Shown in pieces: positions 1 to 6,025 of a stretch of DNA of 13,782 bases (position 1 is its first letter; the number at the start of each line of letters is the position of its first letter). This DNA comes from Pseudomonadota bacterium (GTDB lineage Bacteria > Pseudomonadota > Alphaproteobacteria > Caulobacterales > Caulobacteraceae). The stretch spans positions 1 through 13,782 of the forward strand of contig JAEWDF010000078.1 of NCBI GenBank assembly GCA_023390245.1, given 5' to 3'. A program made the position numbers and the translations under genes. The notes under the pieces were generated by a model, which worked only from the letters and a program-made list of their open reading frames with translations, was not told the DNA's origin and did not search any database.

Positions 1-2128
1 GGCCCGGGAGCGACAGGCGCTCAAGGCCGGCGCCGCCGGTCAGAGCGGCGTAGCCATAGACGCCGCCGGTCAGGGCGACGGCCGTGACCGAGGCCAGCAG
101 CGCCTTCTTGACGGTGGAGCCGTCGCGGGCCGCCTGCTTGTCCAGCCGCTCCTGCAGCTTGGACTTGCCGCCCCGCCGGGGTTTCAGGCCGAAGCCCGCG
201 CGCGGGGCCGGTTCCTCGGGCGCGGCCATGGCGGCGCGGGCGGCGTCGATCGTGCTGCGGGTCGAACTGGCGCGGCCGGCGGTCGCTGCGGCGGCCATGC
301 TGGCCCGCAGGCGGCGCGGATCGACGAAGTCGGTCTCGGCGGCGAACTCGTCCGGTTCGTCGAGGGCGGGCGCGGCCAGGTCGGCGGGCTCGGCAGTGAA
401 GGCCGGGGCGGTCGCCTCCAGCGCGTCCTCGACGTCGGCGCCGCCGAAGCCGAACGGCTGGATCAGCGGCGAAGGCCGGGGCTCGGGGAGGGGTTCGGCC
501 CGAGGCGCCGGCGCCGCGATCTCGGGCGAAGCGGTCTCGGCCGGAGGGGCGGCGGACGGGAAGGGCGCGGCGGCGGCGGCCTCCGGCGCGACCGGGTCGC
601 TGGACCAGTCCTCGATGGCGAAGGATTCGTCGGGGAAGGCGGCGGCGCGCCAGTCGGCCTGGGGCGCCTCGGCCGCGGTCTCCGGCTCGGAAGGCGGGCC
701 GGCCGGCTCCGGCGCCGGATCGGGCCCCGTCGTCGGGCCGCGGGCCTCGATGTTCTCGCGCGCCTCGGCCAGCAGGCGCGCGGTGCGCTCCTCGCTGAGC
801 CGCATGCGCTCGGCCAATTCGCCGGAGGCGCGGTCGTAGCGCTGCTCGATCCGGTCGGAACTTTCGGCCAGACGCCGGCCGATGTCCTCCAGCGCCTGCT
901 GCGAGCGACGCTCAGACTGGGCGATGCGGTCGCTGAGCCGGTCGGAGATGCGGGTGATCTCGCCGCCCAGCTTTTCCAGCGCCAGGGCGTGGCGGTCGTC
1001 CGCGGCCGCCAGCTTCTGGTCCAGCCGCTCGGCCTGGCGGGCGAAGTCCTGGTCCAGGCGCGCGACGACGGCGCGGGTGACGGTCTCGGCGCGGGCGGCC
1101 TCGCCCGCCTCCATCGCCTGGACGCGGCCGTTCAGGTTCTGGGCGATGCGCAGGACCTCGCGGCCCATGGCCTCCACCGCCTGGGCGCCCTTGTGCTCGG
1201 ACGACTTCAGCTGGTCGCCGATGGCCAGGACGGCGCGTTCGATCCGGTCGATGCGGTTCTCGGTCTCGGCGGTGTCCAGCCGGCGCATCATCTCGGCGCG
1301 GTTGGACTCGACCTGGCGCGACAGGGTCTCGGCCAGCTTCTCGAACCGGGCGGCCTCGCGCGCGCCCTCCGGCTCGACCCGGGCCTCGGCGGTCCGCAGG
1401 CGCCGGTCCAGTTCGGCGAAGGAGCGCTCCAGCGCCCGCAGCGCCTCGGTGGTGCGGCCCTGGGCCTGATCCAGCCGCGCCCCGACCTGGGCCAGCCGGT
1501 CCGACCCCGCGCCCGATCCGGCCGTCTTCTCGACCTGCTCCATGCGCTGGCGCAGGTCGTTGACGCCGGCGCGCTGGCGCTCCTCGATGTCGTAGAGGCG
1601 CCCGGCGAGGGCGCCCAGCGACTGCTCGACCTTGGTGAAGGTCTCCTGGGTCCGGGGGCCGGTGTCGCGTTCGAAGGCGCGAAGGCGGCGGTGGCCCTCG
1701 CGCAGTTCCTCGGCGATGTCGTCCAGGCGGCGCGCGCCGGCCTTGGTCTCGACATCCTGGCCGTCCATGCGGCGCACCAGGCCGGCGACCGCCTGGTCCA
1801 CCCCCTGGATGGCGACGGTCGAGCGGCGCTCCGCCGCCTCCAGTCGCGCGGCGATGGCGTCGACCGAGGCGCTCAGCCGCTGCCAGCCGTCGCCCGAGGG
1901 CTCATAGGCGTCGTCCAGCCGGCGCTGGCGGTTGCGGCGTTCGTAGCCGTCGACGGCGTGGGGGCGGCGGGCCAGGGGGACATAGCCCTCGTCCTCGTCG
2001 TCGCCTTCCATGATCATGGAGTTGAGCCATTCGCCCAGGGTCATGCCGGAGCGCCGCGCGAGATCCTTGGCGATCTCGCGGGCCTTGGGGTCGATCCCCT
2101 TAACGCTCCACGGCGCCGCTGCGCTCAC
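1..2128 (-). CDS. podJ: Polar organelle development protein PodJ, N-terminal part (cut by window edge)
   Basis: The first 40 residues (SAAAPWSVKGIDPKAREIAK, then DLARRSGMTLGEWLN) match my recollection of the start of Caulobacter PodJ, a membrane-anchored scaffold that organises the new cell pole for pili, flagellum and holdfast. The 709 visible residues show, in order, this N-terminal motif, a long charged helical region (about 80-460) with heptad-like Leu/Arg/Glu/Ala pattern typical of coiled coil, an Ala/Pro/Glu-rich low-complexity stretch (about 461-645), a basic segment, and one membrane helix (about 676-697, ALLASVTAVALTGGVYGYAA). The periplasmic Sel1/TPR and peptidoglycan-binding part known in PodJ would lie beyond the edge. 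The GTG start is nearly forced: an in-frame TAG lies just upstream, no ATG falls between, and GGGAGA sits seven bases before it. The same N-terminal motif also occurs in other alphaproteobacterial Sel1-repeat proteins, so the PodJ name is strong but not certain. Confidence 0.87.
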   Translation of the reverse strand, partial: MSAAAPWSVKGIDPKAREIAKDLARRSGMTLGEWLNSMIMEGDDEDEGYVPLARRPHAVDGYERRNRQRRLDDAYEPSGDGWQRLSASVDAIAARLEAAERRSTVAIQGVDQAVAGLVRRMDGQDVETKAGARRLDDIAEELREGHRRLRAFERDTGPRTQETFTKVEQSLGALAGRLYDIEERQRAGVNDLRQRMEQVEKTAGSGAGSDRLAQVGARLDQAQGRTTEALRALERSFAELDRRLRTAEARVEPEGAREAARFEKLAETLSRQVESNRAEMMRRLDTAETENRIDRIERAVLAIGDQLKSSEHKGAQAVEAMGREVLRIAQNLNGRVQAMEAGEAARAETVTRAVVARLDQDFARQAERLDQKLAAADDRHALALEKLGGEITRISDRLSDRIAQSERRSQQALEDIGRRLAESSDRIEQRYDRASGELAERMRLSEERTARLLAEARENIEARGPTTGPDPAPEPAGPPSEPETAAEAPQADWRAAAFPDESFAIEDWSSDPVAPEAAAAAPFPSAAPPAETASPEIAAPAPRAEPLPEPRPSPLIQPFGFGGADVEDALEATAPAFTAEPADLAAPALDEPDEFAAETDFVDPRRLRASMAAAATAGRASSTRSTIDAARAAMAAPEEPAPRAGFGLKPRRGGKSKLQERLDKQAARDGSTVKKALLASVTAVALTGGVYGYAALTGGAGLERLSLPG

Positions 2129-2129
2129 T

Positions 2130-2134
2130 GATTC
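2130..2134. promoter_or_regulatory. GANTC site (CcrM methylation target) in the podJ leader
   Basis: The bases GATTC fit the CcrM recognition sequence GANTC and lie between the podJ Shine-Dalgarno sequence and its GTG start. In Caulobacter, GANTC methylation state affects GcrA-dependent promoters, and podJ belongs to the cell-cycle network. Whether this single site is used is inference; GANTC also occurs by chance elsewhere in the window, within genes. Confidence 0.45.
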
Positions 2135-2135
2135 G

Positions 2136-2141
2136 TCTCCC
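2136..2141 (-). promoter_or_regulatory. Ribosome binding site of podJ, deciding the GTG start
   Basis: Read on the minus strand this is GGGAGA, seven bases before the GTG at 2128-2126. An ATG slightly upstream on the same strand is in another frame and meets a TGA after seven codons, so the GTG is the credible start. Confidence 0.7.
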
Positions 2142-2157
2142 GACCCATGGGGCGAAG

Positions 2158-2185
2158 GCTATAACGACGAGATCAGGGGTGTAAA
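2158..2185 (-). promoter_or_regulatory. Predicted housekeeping-type promoter of podJ
   Basis: On the minus strand TTTACA (2185-2180, five of six matches to the -35 consensus) is followed after 16 bases by TATAGC (2163-2158, four of six to the -10). Transcription would begin near 2151 and give a leader of roughly 20-25 bases containing the GGGAGA site. The -35 element overlaps the CtrA-like box. Predicted from sequence only. Confidence 0.5.
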
Positions 2186-2197
2186 CGCGTGGTTAAC
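2182..2197 (-). promoter_or_regulatory. CtrA-like box overlapping the podJ -35 element
   Basis: On the minus strand the sequence reads TTAAC, six bases (CACGCG), TTTAC. The CtrA consensus is TTAAC-N6-TTAAC (TTAA-N7-TTAA), so there is one mismatch, in the half overlapping the -35 hexamer. CtrA boxes in Caulobacterales often overlap the -35 region and may activate or repress depending on the promoter. A match this good 54 bases upstream of podJ in very GC-rich DNA is unlikely to be chance, but binding is inferred. Confidence 0.5.
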
Positions 2198-2270
2198 CCC
2201 AATATCTAGCGGCGCCCGGCCAATCCTGTGGAAATCCGCCCGCCGGTCCGGAATTCCTGGGACGATCCGG

Positions 2271-2292
2271 TTAACGAGGCGTGAAGATTAAC
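2271..2292. promoter_or_regulatory. Pair of TTAAC half-sites upstream of the small membrane protein gene
   Basis: Two TTAAC pentamers (2271-2275 and 2288-2292) lie in the same orientation with 12 bases between them. Each matches a CtrA half-site, but the spacing is not the canonical six bases. With the box at 2182-2197, three TTAAC sequences fall within about 100 bases of the podJ upstream region. The rest of 2198-2347 shows no other feature I can support. Confidence 0.25.
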
Positions 2293-2347
2293 GGTTCGGC
2301 AAGGCTTGGCGCTTGCCCGCAAGGCGATCCTCGGCCACTGGCGAGGG

Positions 2348-2566
2348 ATGGATCTGGTCACGACCCTGGCGCTGCTCGGCGGCGCCCTCGCGGTGATGGT
2401 GTTCGCCGGCTGGCGCGGGGCGCGGCCGCCCGATCCGCTGCGCGGGCCGCGCATGGCGCCGTGGCGCTTCCTGATGCTGCTGTCCGGCGCCGCGGCCCTG
2501 CTGCTGCTGATCCACCTGGCGACGCTGTTCGGGGCGGAGCGCGCGCCCTGGGTGGCTGGGCCGTAG
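2348..2566 (+). CDS. Small hypothetical two-helix inner-membrane protein
   Basis: This 72-residue product has two hydrophobic segments (about residues 3-18, LVTTLALLGGALAVMV, and 38-57, FLMLLSGAAALLLLIHLATL) separated by a basic Pro/Arg-rich loop (WRGARPPDPLRGPRMAPWR), which would sit in the cytoplasm by the positive-inside rule. I do not recognise a named family. The ATG at 2348 is chosen because it opens directly onto the first helix. GAGGG touches it without spacing, so initiation would be weak or leaderless. An in-frame TTG at 2306 would add 14 residues but also lacks a spaced ribosome site. It is followed after 54 bases by the stress-protein gene on the same strand and may share its transcript. 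Both segments look like real membrane helices, not shadow coding. Confidence 0.6.
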   Translation: MDLVTTLALLGGALAVMVFAGWRGARPPDPLRGPRMAPWRFLMLLSGAAALLLLIHLATLFGAERAPWVAGP

Positions 2567-2609
2567 GAACCGCCGCCCGGCCCGACGGTTGATCCTGCTC
2601 CCGAAGAAC

Positions 2610-2615
2610 AGGAGA
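2610..2615 (+). promoter_or_regulatory. Ribosome binding site of the stress-protein gene
   Basis: AGGAGA lies five bases before the ATG at 2621, an almost ideal Shine-Dalgarno sequence that fixes the start. Confidence 0.7.
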
Positions 2616-2620
2616 CCGCC

Positions 2621-3121
2621 ATGTCGGACCCATTGACGCCGCAGGAAGCGGAAAAGGAATTCTGGAAGAGCCTGAAGGAGTCGAACACCGGCATGCTGGG
2701 GATCGACCAGCCGGGCTATCACCACCAGCCCATGACCGGTTTCGGCGAGCCCGAGACCGGGACCATCTGGTTCTTCAGTCGCGACGACACCGACTTCGCC
2801 CGCGATGTCGCGACGGGCGGACAGCAGGGCATGTTCTGCTATCAGGCCAAGGACCAGAAGGTGCAGGCCTGCATCCACGGCGCCCTGTCGATCGACCAGG
2901 ACCGCGAACGGATCGACCGCTACTGGAACCCCGTCGTCGCCGCCTGGTATCCGAACGGCAAGGACGACCCGCGCCTGACCCTGATCCGCTTCGACGCCGA
3001 CGACGGCCGGGTCTGGGTGTCGGACAAGGGCGCGCTGGGCTTCGGCTACCAGGTGCTGAAGGCGAACCTGACCAAGACCACGCCGGATGCGGGCGGGGTG
3101 TCGGACGTGAACTTGCAGTAG
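2621..3121 (+). CDS. Pyridoxamine 5'-phosphate oxidase-like general stress protein
   Basis: The 166-residue product fits the 'general stress protein 26' branch of the flavin-binding split-barrel superfamily (Pyrid_ox_like type). Recognisable parts are the early strand GTIWFFSRDDTDFARDV (about 47-63), the central segment QQGMFCYQAKDQKVQACIHGALSI, and the late YWNPVVAAWYPNGKDDPRLTLIRF followed by VWVSDKG. The C-terminus (GGVSDVNLQ) also resembles the usual family ending. Members bind FMN or FAD, but a physiological substrate is generally unknown, and classical pyridoxamine phosphate oxidase activity should not be assumed. It is predicted cytosolic, with no signal peptide or membrane helix. Its length is normal for the family. 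It converges on the transporter gene across a 130-base gap containing two hairpins. Family is confident, exact role is not. Confidence 0.85.
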   Translation: MSDPLTPQEAEKEFWKSLKESNTGMLGIDQPGYHHQPMTGFGEPETGTIWFFSRDDTDFARDVATGGQQGMFCYQAKDQKVQACIHGALSIDQDRERIDRYWNPVVAAWYPNGKDDPRLTLIRFDADDGRVWVSDKGALGFGYQVLKANLTKTTPDAGGVSDVNLQ

Positions 3122-3150
3122 GAAGCGGGAGAAATCGGGGCCTGGGAATT

Positions 3151-3174
3151 GAGGCGGAGCTCATGTTCCGCCTC
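3151..3174. terminator. Hairpin downstream of the stress-protein gene
   Basis: GAGGCGGA (3151-3158) and TCCGCCTC (3167-3174) form a perfect 8-bp GC-rich stem with an eight-base loop, 30 bases after the stop codon. No T-run follows on either strand, so it is not a classic intrinsic terminator, though it lies between convergent genes where a terminator is expected. Confidence 0.4.
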
Positions 3175-3201
3175 CGACATCGTCCTCCCGGGCTCCGAGT
3201 T

Positions 3202-3227
3202 CGTCCTTCGGACGCCCCGGAAGGACG
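3202..3227. terminator. Hairpin downstream of the MFS transporter gene
   Basis: CGTCCTTC (3202-3209) and GAAGGACG (3220-3227) form a perfect 8-bp stem with a 10-base loop, 25 bases past the transporter stop codon. A further copy of ATCGTCCT at 3179-3186 can pair with AGGACGAT at 3223-3230, so two alternative folds are possible. It may be a terminator or a dispersed palindromic repeat; there is no T-tract. Confidence 0.35.
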
Positions 3228-3251
3228 ATCATGGGCGAATGTCGATCGACC

Positions 3252-4598
3252 CTAGCGGCGGCGGGGGCGGTCGGAGGCGCTGAAGGCCAGTTCGCGGTTC
3301 AGCCACAGCGCCAGCAGGGTGCAGACGGCGCCCGACAGCAGATAGGCGCCGGCGGCGATCAGGCCGAAATGGCTTGAGATCCACAGGGCGGCCAGCGGGG
3401 CGAATCCGGCGCCGAACAGCCAGGCCAGGTCCGAGGTCAGGGCCGAGGCGGTGTAGCGGTTGGCCAGGGTGAAGCTGGACGCCACCGGCCCCGAGGCCTG
3501 GCCGAAGGACAGGCCCAGCAGGATGAAGCCCGAGATCATGTAGGTCAGTTCCCCGACCGGCCCGCCGTTCAGCAACTGGGGAGCGAAGCCGGAGAAGGCC
3601 GCGATGCCGGCGGCGGTGACCGCCAGCAGGGTGCGGCGGCCGTAGCGGTCCGCCAGCAGGCCCGAGGCCAGGATGGCCAGCAGGCCGAACACCGCGCCGG
3701 CCATCTCGATCAGCAGGAAGCGCACCGGCGTCTCGCGCGTGAACAGGAAGATCCATGACAGGGGGAAGACCGTCACCATGTGGAACATGGCGAAGCTGGC
3801 CAGGGGGGCGAAGGCGCCGATGGCGATCTTCGGCCCTTCCTCGCGCACGGCCTGGACGACCGGCGTGGGCTGGAGCTCTTTGGTCTCGAACAGCTTGCGG
3901 AAGGCCGGGGTGACCACGATCCGCAGCCGCGCGAACAGGGCCACCACATTGATGGCGAAGGCGACGAAGAAGGGATAGCGCCAGCCCCAGTCCAGGAAGT
4001 CGGCCGCCGACAGGGTGTTCAGGAAGAAGGCGAAAAGGGCCGAGGCGACGACCAGGCCGATGGGCGCGCCCAGTTGCGGCACCATGGCGAACCAGCCGCG
4101 GCGGTTCTCCGGCGCATTCAGGGCCAGGAGAGAGGCCAGGCCGTCCCAGGCGCCGCCCAGGGCCACGCCCTGGCCGATGCGGGTCAGGGCCAGCAGGATC
4201 GGCGCCCAGACGCCGATGGTCGCATAGCCGGGGATGAAGGCCACGGCCACGGTCGAGGTGCCCAGCAGGAACAGGGCGGTGGTCAGCTTGGTCCCGCGCC
4301 CGAAGCGGCGGTCGACGTTGATGAAGATCAGGGTGCCCAGCGGCCGGGCCAGGAAGGCCAGGGCGAAGAAGGAGAAGGACAGCAGGGTTCCGCCCACCGC
4401 GCCCACGAAGGGAAAGATCAGCTGGGGGAACACCACCACCGATGCGATGGCGTAGACGAAGAAGTCGAAGAACTCCGACGTTCGGCCGATAATCACGCCG
4501 ATCGCGATTTCGCCTGCATCCACCTTGCCGTGCCGGGTGTTGATAGCGGCGGCGTCGCGTTCCAGGGACTCGGACGAAGGGGTCGTCGAGGCGGTCAT
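3252..4598 (-). CDS. MFS transporter, metabolite:H+ symporter-like
   Basis: The 448-residue product has about 12 hydrophobic helices and the marks of the major facilitator superfamily, closest to the metabolite:H+ symporter group. The first helix opens with GRTSEFFDFFVYAIAS (38-53), the counterpart of the group's EWYDF motif. A loop motif DRRFGRGTKL follows helix 2, RIGQGVALGGAWDG lies in helix 4, and a second-half copy LADRYGRRTLL follows helix 8. Known relatives carry small organic acids, osmolytes or shikimate; the substrate here cannot be read from sequence. The ATG at 4598 (MTASTTPSS) has GGAG about 12 bases upstream. ATGs at 4616 and 4646 are alternatives adding 6 or 16 residues but lack ribosome sites. 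It is transcribed divergently from the quinol oxidase operon and shares its control region. Confidence 0.85.
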   Translation of the reverse strand: MTASTTPSSESLERDAAAINTRHGKVDAGEIAIGVIIGRTSEFFDFFVYAIASVVVFPQLIFPFVGAVGGTLLSFSFFALAFLARPLGTLIFINVDRRFGRGTKLTTALFLLGTSTVAVAFIPGYATIGVWAPILLALTRIGQGVALGGAWDGLASLLALNAPENRRGWFAMVPQLGAPIGLVVASALFAFFLNTLSAADFLDWGWRYPFFVAFAINVVALFARLRIVVTPAFRKLFETKELQPTPVVQAVREEGPKIAIGAFAPLASFAMFHMVTVFPLSWIFLFTRETPVRFLLIEMAGAVFGLLAILASGLLADRYGRRTLLAVTAAGIAAFSGFAPQLLNGGPVGELTYMISGFILLGLSFGQASGPVASSFTLANRYTASALTSDLAWLFGAGFAPLAALWISSHFGLIAAGAYLLSGAVCTLLALWLNRELAFSASDRPRRR

Positions 4599-4687
4599 GA
4601 GCTGGTTTGGCTCCATATCGGCAAGGCTTACGGCGCAACGCCGCATTCTGTCGGCCGGCCCTTTGCGCCCAAAGGCGTCGCGAGAGG

Positions 4688-4706
4688 ATAGGACAGATTG
4701 TCCAAT
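4688..4706. promoter_or_regulatory. Operator-like dyad upstream of cyoA
   Basis: ATAGGACA (4688-4695) and TGTCCAAT (4699-4706) are inverted about the bases GAT, matching at seven of eight positions and including a perfect GGACA/TGTCC core. The 19-bp size and AT-containing flanks suit a dimeric repressor or activator site roughly 100 bases before the cyoA start. The bound protein is unknown. Confidence 0.35.
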
Positions 4707-4794
4707 GTCGTTCCCTCCGGAAGGCGATTATCGCCCCGCTCACATCCTCCCCGGACCGTCGCCGCGCGCCCTCGCCGCGCGACGCCTATCGATC

Positions 4795-4798
4795 GGAG
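4795..4798 (+). promoter_or_regulatory. Ribosome binding site deciding the TTG start of cyoA
   Basis: GGAG lies five bases before TTG at 4804. No other in-frame start upstream has a comparable site, and the TTG places the lipoprotein signal exactly at the N-terminus. Confidence 0.65.
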
Positions 4799-4803
4799 CC
4801 GCC

Positions 4804-6012
4804 TTGCGCCGCCTGCGCCTACTTCTGATCGCGCCCCTCGCGGCGCTGCTGTCGGCCTGCAACATGGTCGTGCTGAGCCCCGCCGGCGACATCGCGGGCC
4901 AGCAGCGCGACCTGCTGGTCCTCTCGACCCTGCTGATGCTGCTGATCATCATCCCGGTGATGGCGCTGACCGTCCTGTTCGCCTGGAAGTACCGGGCGTC
5001 GAACAAGGAGGCGGAATACGATCCCGACTGGGATCACTCGACCTCGCTGGAGCTGGTGATCTGGTCGGCGCCGCTGCTGATCATCATCTGCCTGGGGGCC
5101 CTGACCTGGGCCGGCACCCACCTGCTGGACCCGTACCGCCCGCTGGACCGGATCAAGACGGGGCAGGCCGCCGCCGGGCAGGTCGAGCCGCTGCAGGTGA
5201 ACGTGGTCGCGCTCGACTGGAAATGGATGTTCATCTACCCGCAGTACGGGGTGGCGACGGTCAATGAGATGGCCGCGCCGGTGGACCGCCCGATCCGCTT
5301 CCACATCACCTCCTCGTCGGTGATGAACTCTTTCTACGTCCCGGCGCTGGCGGGCCAGATCTACGCCATGCCCGGCATGGAGACGAAGCTGCACGCGGTC
5401 ATCAACTATCCGGGCGAATACGACGGCTTCTCGGCCAACTATTCCGGCGACGGCTTCTCCAACATGCGCTTCCGCTTCCACGGCCTGGACCAGGCCGGCT
5501 TCGACCGATGGATCGGCGAGGTCCGGCGGGACGGCGGGACCCTGGACCGCGAGCGCTACCTGGAGCTGGAGCGGCCCAGCGAGAAGGTCCCCGTCATGCG
5601 CTTCTCGGCCGTCGACGGCGACCTGTGGGACGCGATCCTGAACATGTGCGTCGAACCGGGGAAGATGTGCATGGGCGAGATGATGGACATCGACCGCAGA
5701 GGCGGCCTGTCCATGGCCTCGATCCGCAACACCATGCCGCTGGTCTATGACAAGTACGCCGGGCGCGGGAAGGCGCCGGCCTATTTCGGCTCGGACGACA
5801 GCTACGTCATGGCCATCTGCACCCCGCTCCAGGCCGAGGCCGCCGCAGCGAGCCGCCAGCGTCAGGCCGAACTGAGGAACGCCGAGCGCGGTCCGATCGA
5901 CATGAGTCCGTTGCAGGGCCAGGGCCTGGTCCCGCAGGGCGCGCCGACGGCCTTCCTTTCCGCCTTCGCGGCGACGCCGGCCCCGGCCGGCGACCGCGAC
6001 GCCAACTCCTGA
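4804..6012 (+). CDS. cyoA: Ubiquinol oxidase subunit II (lipoprotein)
   Basis: This 402-residue subunit of cytochrome bo3-type quinol oxidase begins at TTG. The resulting N-terminus (MRRLRLLLIAPLAALLSAC) is a textbook lipoprotein signal, with a basic start, a hydrophobic core and lipobox LSAC, so Cys19 should be lipidated. Two transmembrane helices follow (about 36-60 and 83-104), then a periplasmic COX2-like domain (about 120-270, with LDWKWMFIYP and PALAGQIYAMPGM). The copper-A ligands of cytochrome c oxidases are missing: the usual His position reads VMNSF and the usual two-Cys loop reads GDGFSNM, as in quinol oxidases. A C-terminal MCVEPGKMCMGEMMDIDRRG segment is, from memory, common in alphaproteobacterial CyoA. 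It is the first gene of the unit, 13 bases before cyoB. Earlier in-frame starts would bury the signal peptide behind up to 93 residues. Confidence 0.93.
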   Translation: MRRLRLLLIAPLAALLSACNMVVLSPAGDIAGQQRDLLVLSTLLMLLIIIPVMALTVLFAWKYRASNKEAEYDPDWDHSTSLELVIWSAPLLIIICLGALTWAGTHLLDPYRPLDRIKTGQAAAGQVEPLQVNVVALDWKWMFIYPQYGVATVNEMAAPVDRPIRFHITSSSVMNSFYVPALAGQIYAMPGMETKLHAVINYPGEYDGFSANYSGDGFSNMRFRFHGLDQAGFDRWIGEVRRDGGTLDRERYLELERPSEKVPVMRFSAVDGDLWDAILNMCVEPGKMCMGEMMDIDRRGGLSMASIRNTMPLVYDKYAGRGKAPAYFGSDDSYVMAICTPLQAEAAAASRQRQAELRNAERGPIDMSPLQGQGLVPQGAPTAFLSAFAATPAPAGDRDANS

Positions 6013-6025
6013 GCGCCCGTCGCCG

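Larger units (their letters stand above)
4599..4803. promoter_or_regulatory. Divergent control region between the MFS gene and the cyo operon
   Basis: These 205 bases separate divergently read genes and should hold both promoters. Three short dyads stand out: CGGCG-CAA-CGCCG (4631-4643), CTTTG-CGCC-CAAAG (4661-4674), and an imperfect one centred at 4697. I see no convincing FNR/FixK box (TTGAT-N4-ATCAA type) and no clear -35/-10 pair on either strand. An in-frame ATG at 4705 exists for the oxidase gene but has no ribosome site and would delay the signal peptide by 33 residues. Confidence 0.45.

Noticed and set aside
84..2131. Several long plus-strand open frames opposite podJ, including one of 380 codons
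   Set aside because: Their composition is repetitive Ala/Arg/Gly without domain motifs, and they mirror the codon bias of the minus-strand PodJ frame, which has a recognisable N-terminus, promoter and ribosome site.
3780..4691. A 303-codon plus-strand open frame opposite the MFS transporter
   Set aside because: Gly/Gln/Asp/His-rich shadow of the transporter's third codon positions; no ribosome site or motif.
4599..4803. FNR/FixK-type anaerobox in front of the oxidase operon
   Set aside because: I looked for TTGAT/TTGAC-N4-ATCAA/GTCAA on both strands and found none.
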